64,000 nt of DNA from Impatiens glandulifera (GCF_907164915.1 NC_061868.1:21819819-21883818), one strand, 5' to 3'; shown: positions 24,630-39,000, numbered from the stretch's first letter. Numbers and translations: made by a program. The notes: generated from the letters alone by a model not told the origin.

Positions 24630-26678
24630 ATAATGGAGAAAAAGAAAAATAATAAAGCCAAGGAAGTCAAAGAGTTTGTTATGGAAGGTCTCAAGGAGAT
24701 TACTGAAAAAAATCGAAATGATTGCTGAAGAAGTTATTCGAGAAAAACAGGATAAAAGCAAAGAAAAAACAAATGTTGTGTAATTCTGAAGAAAATAATG
24801 TAGGAAAGCAGGGGAAGAAGGTTTCTGAAGAAAATAATGCAAGAAAATAAGGAAAGAATGAAGGAATTTGGAAGGTTGGTTACAATGTAAGAGTCAATCT
24901 GTTTGGACTAAAAAACTAAATTACCAAACTCTTGATGCATTCCAAAAAAAGGAGAGATTATTACTAATAAAGAGAAAATTCAGCATATAACAATTCAACT
25001 CAATATTCATTATCTTCAGGACTAAAATTTGCCGAAGAAAAAATAATATGAAAATATAGTAAATTGGTTAGTGCCTATAATGAGGGAGCTGATGAAGACC
25101 ACTAAATCGAAGACCTATACTATCATGAATAACTCTACCTGGAAAGTAAATGATGTATAAAATAAAAATGCAGGAAAAAAAATCTGAACATCATGTCTAC
25201 AAAGGAAAAATCTTCTTGGGGGGGTGTTAAAACAATAATGGAGGTACTTAATTATTCTTTTGAATTTAAACTGTCAAATGAAGTAGAAGAAACGTGCATA
25301 AAGGAATGAGAAAATATGGTGGTAGGGAATTATATTGGGAAAAACAAAATATCATTCCCAATCACCAAAGAAGCTTGAATGAAACAATGGAATGAAAATG
25401 GGCTGAAGAAGATCTCTACAAATATCCATGATCTCTACCTTTTCAATTCAAGAAGGGATCAAAGTTGAATGAAATTTTAGAAAATGGGCATACATATATT
25501 GGATCCAACTGCATGAAGTTGGAAAGATGATCCGAAAATTTGAACATGTTAAGTAAATATAAGGAGACAACAAATATATAGTTCAAACTTTGGAATATCC
25601 CTGCTCACATGTACAAAGTAGAAACCATTAGTCATTTTGCAGGGTTATTGGGAAAACCATTATACATTGACCCAATAATAGAAGGAGGAGAACATCTATC
25701 ATTTGCTAGAATTAGCATAGAGGCGAATCCTTGTAGCACATTACTGAATAATATGACAGTGGTCGACATGAAAGGAAAATCTATTGTCATGGAAATCACT
25801 TATGAGTGGAGACCAAACATGTGTGCATTCTACATTAATACTTTCCAATATGTTAATACGAAATGTTCTCAAGCTATGTAAAAAGATTAAAAGATACTAA
25901 AAGGCCAAGAATCAAAAAATTTAGGAAAAATAAATATTAGAGTCTAAAAGTAAAGAGAAAAATGTGGAGGAAGAGAAAGAAGCAGAACCAATGAGGATTC
26001 TAAAAAGAAAGAAAATAATGAAATTGAAGGGAAAATGTTAAGGGGTTTCTGTTGAAGAAGAAAATAAAAGTAGCGATGAAACAAGGAATGAAGAAGATGA
26101 GAAGTTGATTTTCAAACAAATCAAGCTGTAATAGAGGAAACCAGAGAGGAAAATACTCAGAATAATCAAGCTGAAGTAGAGGTTATAACGGTTGTTGTAG
26201 AGGATAACGTAGCTGAAGCTAAAGGAAGCAAAAACAAAAATCCTGAAACTCAAGTTGAGAAAAACAAAGATAAGAATTCTGAAATCCTAAAAAAGAATAT
26301 TTTCTATCAGATTAACACGAGTTCGTTCAAAGAAAGATTACACAATGAGAATAAGCAAACTTCATCATCTTTTTCAATTCAATCTCCTTTCATCGCAAGA
26401 GGAAGATATGGGAAGGGAAAGGGAAATGCCACATGACGTAGTAGGCTTATATAGAAATAAACACCCTAATTGAGATAATTAGGAGCTGCTATTGATTGTA
26501 ATCTTTGTTGTATGGTTGTATGAATGTTACTAATCAGATACTTTAGGGTAATCAAATACTTTAGGGTCTGTTTATTGTTATCTTTTAAACATAGATAGGG
26601 TCTGTCTAGTTATGATTCTTGATCCTCTCACTTTTAAGATTTTTAATGAAATGATATTAACTGTTTCAAAAAAAAAAT
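24630..26678 (+). mobile_element. Decayed LINE copy with ORF1 only
   Basis: The copy begins near the ATG at 24632 (MEKKKNNKAKEVKEFVMEGL). It carries an ORF1 remnant in several frames and ends with ATGAAATGATATTAACTG and a poly-A run at about 26669-26678, typical of plant L1-type LINE tails. No endonuclease or reverse transcriptase is visible between the end of ORF1 (about 26430) and the tail. This is therefore an internally deleted copy. The 5' edge is approximate and I could not find target duplications. Confidence 0.6.
25560..25881 (+). pseudogene. LINE ORF1 (DUF4283-type) remnant
   Basis: The open frame from 25609 reads ISHFAGLLGKPLYIDPIIEG, then LSFARISIEANPCSTLL and YEWRPNMCAFY. This follows the order of plant L1 ORF1 proteins: a 'GKPLY.D' motif, an 'FAR..IE' strand, and 'YEWRP..C', which normally leads into a CCHC zinc knuckle. 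Here the knuckle is decayed (FYINTFQYVNTKCSQ) and the frame ends at 25881. Sequence before it (from about 25560) fits the preceding 'LW..P' part in a broken frame. Known role: nucleic-acid-binding protein of the LINE particle; this copy is non-functional. Confidence 0.7.
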
Positions 26679-26679
26679 A

Positions 26680-27904
26680 ACTGAAAATAGAATAATGATT
26701 TAACATAAACATACTTCATAATGTAAAATTCGGTTGGTTGTAAATTCTCTACTTATGATAGACGCCGCCACTCCATGTTACCCTGAAATAGCGACAACAT
26801 TTTTTCACATTAAACACAAAATATTTGTCTTAATTTATTTATTAAATACTATTCAAACTGAACCACGATCACATTATCTCAAATAAACTCAACTCAAACC
26901 AACCTAGCAATTTTTAGATTGATCAACTATAGGAAACTAAATATTCGATGGTTTCAAATCTGAATTGTGTGCTATATCTTGGTGAAAACTAATTTGAACA
27001 TTATTTGTAATTACTAAGATAATCATGATGTACCTTCTCCATATGCATTCTTTGTAAAACTGAAGTAGCAACATGTGGAGCCCTAAGTTGATTTCTTTTA
27101 TATACATCATCATTCGTAATATGATGCTATTCAAATTTTAAACATTTGTCCAGCAGTATATGTGGAATAATTCTAAAACGCTGTAACTAAACAAATTTTC
27201 AATTTAAGATCAATGTTTAAACATCTCATTATTCTACAAGAACAACTTCATACAACTAATAGCTGCTGCTTGTTCAAAATACAAATGTTAGTCATATACA
27301 TAAACATCTATGTTGACCACATATACTAAATTCAAAGACTACCTCTTCTACTTTCCTTACTATAAAAAATGTTATTAAGATATTATGAGAGTAACAAGAA
27401 AGTGTTTTTAAAAAATTCACTGTCAAGGAAAAGAAAATAGCTGCATACACACATAACTGCATACACATAACTTGAAACAAATTACTACATGCTTTTAATC
27501 TTTTTAGATGTAAATAAAACTTAGAGCTTCTTCTTCTGTCTTTTTTCTTGAAAAAAATAGACTATTTCCATGATACTAAGTTCTATATAAAGATGTACAT
27601 ATCTATAATGGAAATCTCAAAATCAACAATATATTGTGTGCAAACAAACATGATACTAATATAATAATCCGTCGGCAACTTCGATAAAACATGCAAAAAA
27701 TTCATTGAAACTAGATTACAACCAATATGTGTATAGAAAGATATATATGAGGGGGCATACTTTCGAAAAATCTACCCACAAGTGGCGACATACAAACTAC
27801 ATTGCCAAGCGCGTGATAAATCAGTTCATTATATCTACATAGTAGTAGCACTATTGTGAGTTTAAACATTGATTGTCAGAAAATTGAAAGTTGTAGGTCT
27901 TTAT
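26680..27904. other. AT-rich region, no gene seen
   Basis: No recognisable coding or repeat feature. The short minus-strand open frames at 26937-27134 and 27292-27480 have no identifiable domain. Confidence 0.5.
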
Positions 27905-28212
27905 TGTTGCTAGTGTATATAATATAATAATATATTATATTGATATATTATTATATTATATAATATAATATATTATATTCTTATATTGTCTTTTATACCA
28001 TTAGGGTTTATTTAATTATTAATGGGCTTAGGCCTGTATGCATAAGCAATTTAGGGTTCTAGGCTAATTACTCATATATAAGGATTGTTTGTAAAGGTTG
28101 AATATACAACACTTAAGATTTTCAAGACTTTTTCTTTTTAGAAAATATATATTTTCCGGAGTTTCATATCTTCATAGCTGTTCTTAGAAAGATCCAATAG
28201 TCAAAGCCAACA
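27905..28212 (+). repeat. 5' LTR of a small-LTR copia element (308 bp)
   Basis: It starts TGTTG and ends CAACA, a 5-bp terminal inverted pair with TG...CA ends. It lies two bases upstream of an initiator-Met primer-binding site. It contains a TA-rich block (27920-27985) and a TATA-like CATATATAAGG at about 28073. No matching 3' LTR is present in the window. Confidence 0.75.
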
Positions 28213-28214
28213 TT

Positions 28215-28226
28215 TGGTATCAGAGC
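28215..28226 (+). other. Primer-binding site (initiator Met tRNA)
   Basis: TGGTATCAGAGC is the standard plant copia/gypsy primer site complementary to the 3' end of initiator-Met tRNA. It sits two bases after the LTR end, as expected. Confidence 0.9.
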
Positions 28227-28275
28227 TAGATTGAAGAACTTGTCGTTGACAAGATCAACCAGAGATGCGGCGACA

Positions 28276-28713
28276 ATGAAGATTGGAAGAGAAGGGAACG
28301 TGACGCTCTCCTATCCGTTACTCACGAAGAGTAACTACTCGGTTTGGGCATTGAAGATGCGGGTAAACTTACAAGCACAAGGAGTGTGGGAAGTCGTGAT
28401 GCTCGAAGATGTCGACGAACGAATGGATAGAATGGCTCTCGCCGCCATCTATCAAGCACTCCCTGAGGACGTCCTTCTCATGGTGGCTGAGAAGGATTCC
28501 GTTAAGCTGGCGCGGGAGAGGCTAAAGACAATGCATGTTGGAGTGGAGAGAGTCAAGGAAGCAAAAGTGCAAACCTTGAAGACACAATTTGAGGCGATTC
28601 GTATGAAGAATGGAGAATCGGTGGATGATTTCACCATGAAATTGACATCCATCGTGTCTGGTATCCGCTCGTTGGGAGAGAAGGTGGAGGAGATCTCCGT
28701 CGTCAAGAAGTTT
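28276..28713 (+). pseudogene. Copia gag (UBN2-type), truncated by an LTR insertion
   Basis: From the ATG at 28276 the frame shows the classic copia Gag: YPLLTKSNYSVWALKMRVNL, GVWEVV, DRMALAAIYQALPEDVLLMV, TMHVGVERVKEAKVQTLK, then GESVDDFTMKLTSIVSGIRS and VVKKF. It ends after about 146 residues where TGTTGGGTCAAATT begins at 28714, the start of a foreign LTR; normal Gag would continue to a zinc knuckle. The frame up to the break is undamaged, suggesting that the interruption was a relatively recent event. Gag builds the cytoplasmic particle that packages retrotransposon RNA. The rest of this element is not found in the window. Confidence 0.85.
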
Positions 28714-30058
28714 GTTGGGTCAAATTATTTTGACTAAGTGTTGAAATAATTTACCCACTAATATTTTGATGATGAAATAATTTATGAGTTTTGATATAGG
28801 TGTATTAAGACAACATGTCTTCAAATTTGGATCTAATGAGGGTATTAGACCGATTTTGATCTCCATTCGCATTAAGTTAGACGCAAGTCTAACTGAAATT
28901 AGACGCTCAGCCTAACTCAACGGAGTTAGACGTGTAAGTCTAATAGACGTGTAAAGAATTACACGGGTAGTCTAATGAATACACGGAATTAGACGTAAGT
29001 CTAATAGAATTAGACGTACAGTCTAACTCATTGGAGTTAGACGTGTAAGTCTAATAGACGTGTAAAGAATTAGACGGGTAGTCTAATGAATACACGGAAT
29101 TAGACGTACAGTCTAACTCATCGGAGTTAGACGTGTAAGTCTAATAGACGTGTAAAGAATTAGATGGGCAGTCTAATGAATACACGGAATTAGACGCAAG
29201 TCTAATAGAATTAGACGTACAGTCTAACTCATCGGAGTTAGACGTGTAAAGAATTAGACGGGTAGTGTAATGAATATACGGAATTAGACGTAAGTCTAAT
29301 AGAATTAGACGTACAGTCTAACTCATCGGAGTTAGACGTGTAAGTCTAATAGATGTAAAGAATTAGACGGGTAGTCTAATGAATACACGGAATTAGACGT
29401 GGTAGTCAAACTCAGTGGAATTAGACGTACCGGTCTAATGGTTATTATAATTAGATGGGTTGTCTAATTAATTGAAAGTTAGACGTGAGTCTAACTCCTT
29501 CAGATTAGTCTGAGGTAGAACCGGAATTAGACGTGGTAGTCTAACTCAGTGGAGTTAGACGTACCAGTCTAATGGTTACGTAATAATTAGACGGGTTGTC
29601 TAATTAATTGAAAGTTAGACGTGAGTCTAACTCTTTCAGATTAGTCTGAAGTAGAACCGGAATTAGACGTGGTAGTCTAACTTAGTGGAGTTAGACGTAC
29701 TCGTCTAATGGTTATTGATATTAGACGCGAGTCTAATTATATTAGACCAGGCGGTCTAATAGACGTTTTTTATTAGAAGGAGTTGACTTATTTCATTAGA
29801 CTGATCCGTCTAATGCTCTGTTCAAGCAGTACGCTTGAATCTAGCATTTCTCCTACCCACATGGTATAGCTGTACCCTACTTCTGCTCCACTCTCATGTG
29901 AAGATTAGTACAACAGCTATATGTATCCAATCAAGGAATGGTACGTAAGAGAATTTTCCTCACATTACCCGTTTTGCAGGTACATCCCTGATGGAATATT
30001 CGGCGCACTACCAGTTCGGTACGACCACGATCCTTGTGCTCAGAACCTGCTGTTCTGT
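28714..30058 (+). repeat. Plus-oriented LTR fragment of the 28-mer copia family
   Basis: It opens TGTTGGGTCAAATT...TTGACTAA, the inverted match of the ends at 43809, 44256 and 52084. A repeat zone (about 28870-29820) of TTAGACGTGTAAGTCTAAT-type units forms higher units of roughly 90-110 bp, marked by CACGGAATTAGACG. A unique block (29830-30058) is the reverse complement of 51030-51220 in the 5' LTR (shared GGATCG.GGTCGTACC, TAGTGCGCC, CATTCCTT.ATTTGAT). The remainder of a plus-strand LTR is missing, and the sequence switches to array DNA in the opposite orientation at about 30058. Confidence 0.7.
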
Positions 30059-33000
30059 TAGTCTACACGTCTAACTTCTTATTTGTTAAACTGCACGTCT
30101 GACTACGCATCTTTTAGACTGCACGTCTGACTACGCGTCTGTTAGACTGCATGTCTAACTACGCGTCTTTTAGACCACACGTCTAACTACGCGTCTATTA
30201 GACTGCACGTCTAACTACGCGTCTAACTACGCGTCTGTTAGACTGCACGTCTAACTACGCGTCTGTTAGACTGCACGTCTAACTACGCGTTTGTTAGACT
30301 GCACGTCTAACTACGCGTCTGTTAGACTGCACGTCTAACTACGCGTCTGTTAGACTGCACGTCTAACTACGCGTCTGTTAGACTGCACGTCTGACTACGC
30401 ATCTGTTAAACTGCACGTCTGACCACGCATCTTTTAGACTGCACGTCTGACTACGCATCTGTTAGACTGCACGTCTAACTACGCATCTGTTAAATTGCAC
30501 GTCTAACTACGCAAATTCTAGACTGCACGTGTAACTACGCATCTGTTAGACTGCACGTCTAACTACGCATCTATTTGACTGCTCTTCTGGCTACGCATCT
30601 GTTAGACTGCACGTCTAACTACGCGTCTGTTAGACTGCACGTCTAACTACGCATCCGTAAGACTGCACGTCTAACTAAGCGTCTGTTAGACTTCACATCT
30701 TACTACGCGTTCTTTAGACTACACGTCTAACTACGTGTCTGTTAGACTGCACGTCTAACTACGCATCTGTTAGTCTGCACGTCTAACTACACGTATGTTA
30801 AACTGTACGTCTGACAACGCATCTTTTAGACTACACGTCTGACTACGCATCTGTTAAACTGTACGTCTGACTACGCATCTATTAAACTACACGTCTAACT
30901 ACGCGTCGTTTAAACTGCACGTCTAACTACTTATTTGTTAAACTACACATCTGACTACGCATCTTTTAGACTGCACGTCTGACTACGCGTCTGTTAGACT
31001 GCATGCACGTCTAACTACGCGTCTGTTAGACTACACGTCTAACTACGCGTCTGTTAGACTGTACGTCTAACTACGCGTCTGTTAGACTGCACGTCTAACT
31101 ACGCGTCTGTTAGACTGCACGTCTAACTACGTGTCTGTTAGACTTCACGTCTAACTACGCGTCTGTTAAACTGCTCGTCTAACTACACATTTGTTAGTCT
31201 GCACGTCTAACTACGCGTCTGTTAAACTGCACGTCTTACTACGCATCTTTTAGATTGCACGTCTAACTACGCATCAATTAAACTGTACGTCTGACTACGC
31301 ATCTTTTAGACTGCACGTCTGACTACGCATCTGTTAAACTGTATTTCTAACTACGCATCTGTTAAACTACACGTCTAACTACGCGTCTTTTAGACTGAAC
31401 GTCTGACTACTTATTTGTTAAACTGCACGTCTGACTACACATTTTTTAAACTACACGTCTGACTACGCGTCTATTAGACTGCACGTCTAACTACGCGTCC
31501 TTTAGACTGCACGTCTGACTACGCGTCTGTTAGACTGCACGTCTGACTACGCGTCTGTTAGACTGCACGTCTAACTACGCGTCTGTTAGACTGCACGTCT
31601 AACTACGCGTCTGTTAGACTTCACGTCTAACTACGCATCTGTTAGACTGCACGTCTAACTACGCGTCTGTTAGACTGCACGTCTAACTACGCGTCTGTTA
31701 GTCTGCACGTCTAACTACGCGTCTGTTAAACTGCACGTCTTACTACGCATCTTTTAGATTGCACGTCTAACTACGCATCTGTTAAACTGTACGTCTGACT
31801 ACGCATCTTTTAGACTGCACGTCTGACTACGCATCTGTTAAACTGTACGTTTGACTACGCATCTGTTAAACTACACGTCTAACTACGCGTCTTTTAGACT
31901 GAACGTCTGACTACTTATTTGTTAAACTGCACGTCTGACTACGCATCTTTTAGACTGCACGTCTGACTACGCGTCTTTTAGACTGCACGTCTGACTACGC
32001 GTCCTTTAGACTGCACGTCTGACTACGCGTCTTTTAGACTGCACGTCTGACTACGCGTCTTTTAGACTGCACGTCTGACTACGCGTCTGTTAGACTGCAC
32101 GTCTAACTACGCGTCTGTTAGACTGCACGTCTAACTACGTGTCTTTTAGACTGCACGTCTAACTACGCGTCTGTTAGACTGCACGTCTAACTACGCGTCT
32201 GTTAGACTTCACGTCTAACTACGTGTCTGTTAGACTGCACGTCTAACTACGCGTCTGTTAAACTACACGTCTTACTACGCATCTTTTAGACTACACGTCT
32301 GACTACGCATCTGTTAAACTGTACGTCTGCTTACGCATCTTTTAGACTGCACGTCTGACTACGCATTTGTTAAACTGTACGTCTGACTACGCATCTATTA
32401 AACTACACGTCTAACTACGCGTCTTTTAGACTGCACATCTGACTACTTATTTGTTAAACTACACGTCTGACTACGCATCTTTTAGACTGCACGTCTGACT
32501 ACGCGTCTGTTAGACTGTACGTCTAACTACGCGTCTGTTAGACTGCACGTCTAACTACGCGTCTGTTAGACTGCACGTCTAACTACGTGTCTGTTAGACT
32601 TCACGTCTAACTACGCGTCTGTTAAACTGCTCGTCTAACTACACATTTGTTAGTCTGCACGTCTAACTACGCGTCTGTTAAACTGCACGTCTTACTACGC
32701 ATCTTTTAGATTGCACGTCTGACTACGCATCAATTAAACTGTACGTCTGACTACGCATCTTTTAGACTGCACGTCTGACTACGCATCTGTTAAACTGTAC
32801 GTTTGACTACGCATCTGTTAAACTACACGTCTAACTACGCGTCTTTTAGACTGAACGTCTGACTACTTATTTGTTAAACTGCACGTCTGACTACACATCT
32901 TTTAGACTGCACGTCTGACTACACGTCTTTTAGACTACACATCTGACTACGCGTCTTTTAGACTGCACGTCTGACTACGCGTCTGTTAGACTGCACGTCT

Positions 33001-36000
33001 GACTACGCGTCTGTTAGACTGCACGTCTAACTACGCGTCTGTTAGACTGCACGTCTAACTACGCGTCTGTTAGACTTCACGTCTAACTACGCGTCTGTTA
33101 GACTGCACGTCTAACTACGCGTCTGTTAGACTGCACGTCTAACTACGCGTCTGTTAGTCTGCACGTCTAACTACGCGTCTGTTAAACTGCACGTCTTACT
33201 ACGCATCTTTTATACTGCACGTTTGACTACGCATCTGTTAAACTGTACGTATGATTACGCTTCTTTTAGACTGCACGTCTGACTACGCATCTGTTAAACT
33301 GTACGTGTGACTACGCATCTGTTAAACTACACGTCTAACTACGCGTCTTTTAGACTGCATGTCTGACTACTTATTTGTTAAACTGCACGTCTGACTACGC
33401 GTCTGTTAGACTGCACGTCTAACTACGCGTCTGTTAGACTGCACGTCTAACTACGCGTCTGTTAGACTGCACGTCTAACTACGTGTCTTTTAGACTGCAC
33501 GTCTAACTACGCGTCTGTTAGACTGCACGTCTAACTACGCGTCTGTTAGACTTCACGTCTAACTTCGCGTTTGTTAGACTGCACGTCTAACTACGCGTCT
33601 GTTAAACTGCACGTCTGACTACGCATCTTTTAGACTACACGTCTGACTACGCATCTGTTAAACTGTACGTCTGCTTACGCATCTTTTAGACTGCACGTCT
33701 GACTACGCATTTGTTAAACTGTACGTCTGACTACGCATCTATTAAACTACACGTCTAACTACGCGTCTTTTAGACTGCACATCTGACTACTTATTTGTTA
33801 AACTACACGTCTGACTACGCATCTTTTAGACTGCACGTCTGACTACGCGTCTGTTAGACTGCACGTCTAACTACGCGTCTGTTAGACTGCACGTCTAACT
33901 ACGCGTCTGTTAGACTTCACGTTTAACTACGCGTCTGTTAGACTGCACGTCTAACTACGCATCTGTTAGTCTGCACGTCTAACTACGCGTCTGTTAAATT
34001 GCACGTCTTACTATGCGTTTGTTAGTCTGCAAGTCTGACTACGCATCTGTTAAACTGTACGTCTGACTACGCATCTTTTAGACTGCACGTCTGACTACGC
34101 ATCTGTTAAACTACATGTCTAACTATGCGTCTTTTAGACTGCACGTCTGACTACTTATTTGTTAAACTGCACGTCTGACTACGTCTCTTTTAGACTGCAC
34201 GTCTGACTACGCGTCTGTTAGACTGCACGTCTAACTACGCGTCTGTTAGACTGCACGTCTAACTACGCGTCTGTTAGACTACACGTCTAACTACGCGTCT
34301 GTTAGACTTCACGTCTAACTACGCGTCTGTTAGACTGCACGTCTAACTACGCGTCTGTTAGATTGCACGTCTAACTACGCATCTGTTAGTCTGCACGTCT
34401 AACTACGCGTCTATTAAATTACACGTCTTACTATGCGTCTGTTAGTCTGCACGTCTGACTTCGCATCTGTTAAACTGTACGTCTGACTACGCATCTTTTA
34501 AACAGTACATCTGACTACGCATCTTTTAGACTGCACGTCTAAATACGCGTCTTTTAGACTGCACGTCTGACTACTTATTTATTAAACTGCACGTCTGACT
34601 ACTTATTTGTTAAACTGCACGTCTAACTACGCATCTAATAGACTGCATGTCTAACTACGCGTCTTTTAGACTACACGTCTAACTACGCGTCTGTTAGACT
34701 GCACGTCTAACTATGCGTCTGTTAGACTACACGTCTAACTACGCGTCTGTTAGACTGCACGTCTAACTACGCGTCTGTTAGACTACACGTCTAACTACAC
34801 GTCTGTTAGACTGCACGTCTAACTACGCGTCTGTTAGACTTCACGTCTAACTACGCATCTGTTAGACTTCACGTCTAACTACACATCTGTTAGTCTGCAC
34901 GTCTAACTACGCGTCTGTTAAACTGCATGTCATACTACGCATCTTTTAGATTGCACGTCTGACTACGCATCTGTTAAACTGTACGTCTGACTACGCTTCT
35001 TTTAGACTGCACGTCTGACTACGCATTTGATAAACTGTACGTCTGACTACGCATATGTTAAACTACACGTCTAACTACGCGTCTTTTAGACTGCATGTCT
35101 GACTACTTATTTGTTAAACTGCAGGTCTGACTATGCATCTTTTAGACTGCACGTCTGACTACGCGTCTTTTAGACTGCACATCTGGCTACGCGTCTTTTA
35201 GACTGCACGTCTGACTACGCGTCTGTTAGACTGCACGTCTAACTACGCGTCTTTTAGACTGCACGTCTAACTACGCGTCTGTTAGACTGCACGTCTAACT
35301 ACGCGTCTGTTAGACTGCACGTCTAACTACGCGTCTGTTAGACTGCACGTCTAACTACGCGTCTGTTAGACTACACGTCTAACTACGTGTCTGTTAGACT
35401 GCACGTCTAACTACGCGTCTGTTAGACTGCACGTCTAACTACGCGTCTGTTAGACTTCACGTCTAACTACGCATCTGTTAGACTTCACGTCTAACTACAC
35501 ATCTGTTAGTCTGCACGTCTAACTACGCGTCTGTTAAACTGCACGTCTTACTACGCATCTTTTAGACTGCACGTCTGACTACGCATCTGTTAAACTGTAC
35601 GTCTGACTACGCATCTTTTAGACTGCACGTCTAACTACGCATCTGTTAAACTGTACGTCTGACTACGCATCTGTTAAACTACACGTCTAACTACGCGTCT
35701 TTTAGACTGAACGTCTGACTACTTATTTGTTAAACTGCAGGTCTGACTAAGCATCTTTTAGACTGCACGTCTAACTACGCGTCTTTTAGACTGCACGTCT
35801 GACTACGCGTTCTTTAGATTGCACGTCTAACTACGCGTCTGTTAGACTGCACGTCTGACTACGCATTTGTTAAACTGTATGTCTGACTACGTGTCTTTTA
35901 GACGGCACGTCTGACTACGCGTCTGTTAGACGGCACGTCTGACTACCCGTCTGTTAGACTGCACGTCTAACTACGCTTCTGTTAGACTGCACGTCTAACT

Positions 36001-39000
36001 ACGCGTCTGTTAGACTGCACGTCTAACTACGCGTCTGTGAGACTGCACGTCTAACTACGCGTCTGTTAGACTGCACGTCTAACTACGCGTCTGTTAGTTT
36101 GCACGTCTAACTACGCGTCTGTTAAATTGCACGTCTTACAATGCGTCTGTTAGTCTTCACGTCTGACTACGCATCTGTTAAACTGTACGTCTGACTATGC
36201 ATCTTTTAGACTCCACGTCTGACTACGCATCTGNNNNNNNNNNNNNNNNNNNNNNNNNNNNNNNNNNNNNNNNNNNNNNNNNNNNNNNNNNNNNNNNNNN
36301 NNNNNNNNNNNNNNNNNNNNNNNNNNNNNNNNNGTCTGTTAGGCTGCACGTCTGACTACGCGTCTGTTAGGCTGCACGTCTGACTACGCGTCTGTTAGGC
36401 TGCACGTCTGACTACGCGTCTGTTAGGCTGCACGTCTGACTACACGCTTGTTAGGCTGCACATCTCATTATGCGCCTGTTAGGCGACACGTTTAACTACG
36501 CGCGTCTAACTACGCGTCTGTTAGGTTGCACGTCTAACTACGCGTCTGTTAGTCTGCACGTCTAACTACGTGTCTGTTAGGCTGCACGTCTAACTACGCA
36601 TCTGTTAGGCTGCACGTCTAACTACGCATCTGTTAGGTTGCACGTCTAACTACACGTCTGTTAGACTGCACGTCTAACTATGCGTCTGTTAGACTTCACG
36701 TCAAACTACGCGTCTGTTACACTGCACGTCTAACTACGCACCTGTTAGGCTACACGTTTGACTACGCGTCTTTTAGACTACACGTCTAACTACCCGTCTG
36801 TTAGACTGCACGTCTAACTATGCGTCTGTTAGACTACACGTATAAACTACGCGTCTATTAGACTGCACGTCTAACTATGCGTCTGTTAAACAGCACGTCT
36901 AACTACGCGTCTGTTAGACTCCACGTCTAACTACGCGCCTGTTAGGCTACACGTCTAACTACGCGCCTATTAGGCTGCACGTCTGACTACGTGCCTGTTA
37001 GGCTGACTACGGGCTTGTTTGGCTGCACGTCTGACTACGGGCTTCTTTGGTTGCACGTCTCACTACGGGTCTGTTAGACTGCACGTCTGAATACGGGTCT
37101 GTTAGGCTGTACATTTGACTACGGGTCTTTTAGGCTGCACGTCTGACTACGCGTCTGTTAGGCTGCACGTCTAACTACGCATCTGTTTCACTTCACATCT
37201 AACTTTTCTCTGTTAGACTTCACGTCTAACTACGCGTCTGTTAGACTTCACGTCTAACTACGCGTCTGTTAGACTTCACGTCTAACTACGCGTCTGTTAG
37301 ACTTCACATCTAACTACGCGTCTATTAGACTGCACGTCTGACTACGCATCTTTTAGATTGCACGTCTGACTACGCATTTGTTAAACTGTACGTCTGACTA
37401 CGCATCTTTTAGACTGCATGTCTGACTACACATTTGTTAAAATGTACGTCTGACTATGCATCTGTTAAACTGCACGTCTAACTACGCGTCTTTTAGACTG
37501 CACGTCTGACTACTTATTTGATAAACTGCACGTCTGACTACGCATCTTTTAGACTGCACGTCTGACTACGCGTCTGTTAGACTGCACGTCTAACTACACG
37601 TCTTTTAGACTTTACGTCTAACTACCCGTCTGTTAGACTGCACGTCTAACTACGCGTCTATTAGACTTCACATCTAACTGCGCGTCTGTTAGACTGCACG
37701 TCTAACTACGCGTCTGTTAGACTGCACGTCTAACTACGCGTCTGTTAGGCTACACGTCTGACTAAGCGTCTTTTAGACTGCACGTCTAACTACCCGTATG
37801 TTAGACTGCACGTCTAACTACGCGTCTGTTAGACTTCACGTCTAACTACGCGTCTGTTAGACTGCACGTCTAACTATGCGTAAGTTAGACTGCACGTCTA
37901 ACTACGCGTCTGTTAGACTGCACGTCTAACTACGCGCCTGTTAGGCTACACGTCTGACTACGCGCCTGTTAGGCTGCACGTCTGACTACGCGCCTGTTTG
38001 GCTGCACATCTGTCTACGGGTCTGTTAGGCTGCACGTCTGACTACGCGTCTGTTAGGCTGCACGTATGACTACGCGCCCGTTAGGCTGCACGTCTGACTA
38101 CGCGCCCGTTAGGCTGCACGTCTGACTACGGGTCCATTAGGCTGCACGTCTGACTATGCGTCTGTTAGGCTGCACGTCTGACTACGCGTCTTTAGGCTGC
38201 ACGTCTGACTACGCGTCTGTTATGCTGCACGTCTGACTACACGCTTGTTAGGCTGCACGTCTCACTATGCGCCTGTTAGGCAGCACGTTTAACTACGCGC
38301 GTCTAACTACGCGTCTGTTAGGTTGCACGTCTAACCACGCGTCTGTTAGTCTGCACGTCTAACTACGTATCTGTTAGGCTGCACGTCTAACTACGCATCT
38401 GTTAGGCTGCACGTCTAACTACGCATCTGTTAGGTTGCACGTCTAATTACGCGTCTGTTAGGGTGAACGACTAACTATGCGTCTGTTAGATTGCACGTCT
38501 AACTACACGTCTGTTAGGCTGCACGTCTAACTACGCGTCTATTAGGCTGCACGTCTAACTACCCGTCTGTTAGACTGCACGTCTAACTACGCGTCTATTA
38601 GACTTCACGTCTAACTACGCGTCTGTTAGACTGCACGTCTAACTATGCGTCTGTTAGACTGCACGTCTAACTACGCGTCTGTTAGACTGCACGTCTAACT
38701 ACGCGCCTGTTAGGCTACACGTCTGACTACGCGTCTTTTAGACTGCACGTCTAACTACCCGTCTGTTAGACTGCACGTCTAACTACGCATCTGTTAGACT
38801 TCACGACTAACTACGCGTCTGTTAGACTGCACGTCTAACTATGCGTATGTTAGACTGCACCTCTAACTACGCGTCTGTTAGACTGCACGTCTAACAACGC
38901 GCCTTTTAGGCTACACGTCTAACTACGCGCCTGTTAGGCTGCACGTCTGACTATGCGCCTTTTTGGCTGCACGTCTGACTACGGGTCTGTTAGGCTGCAC

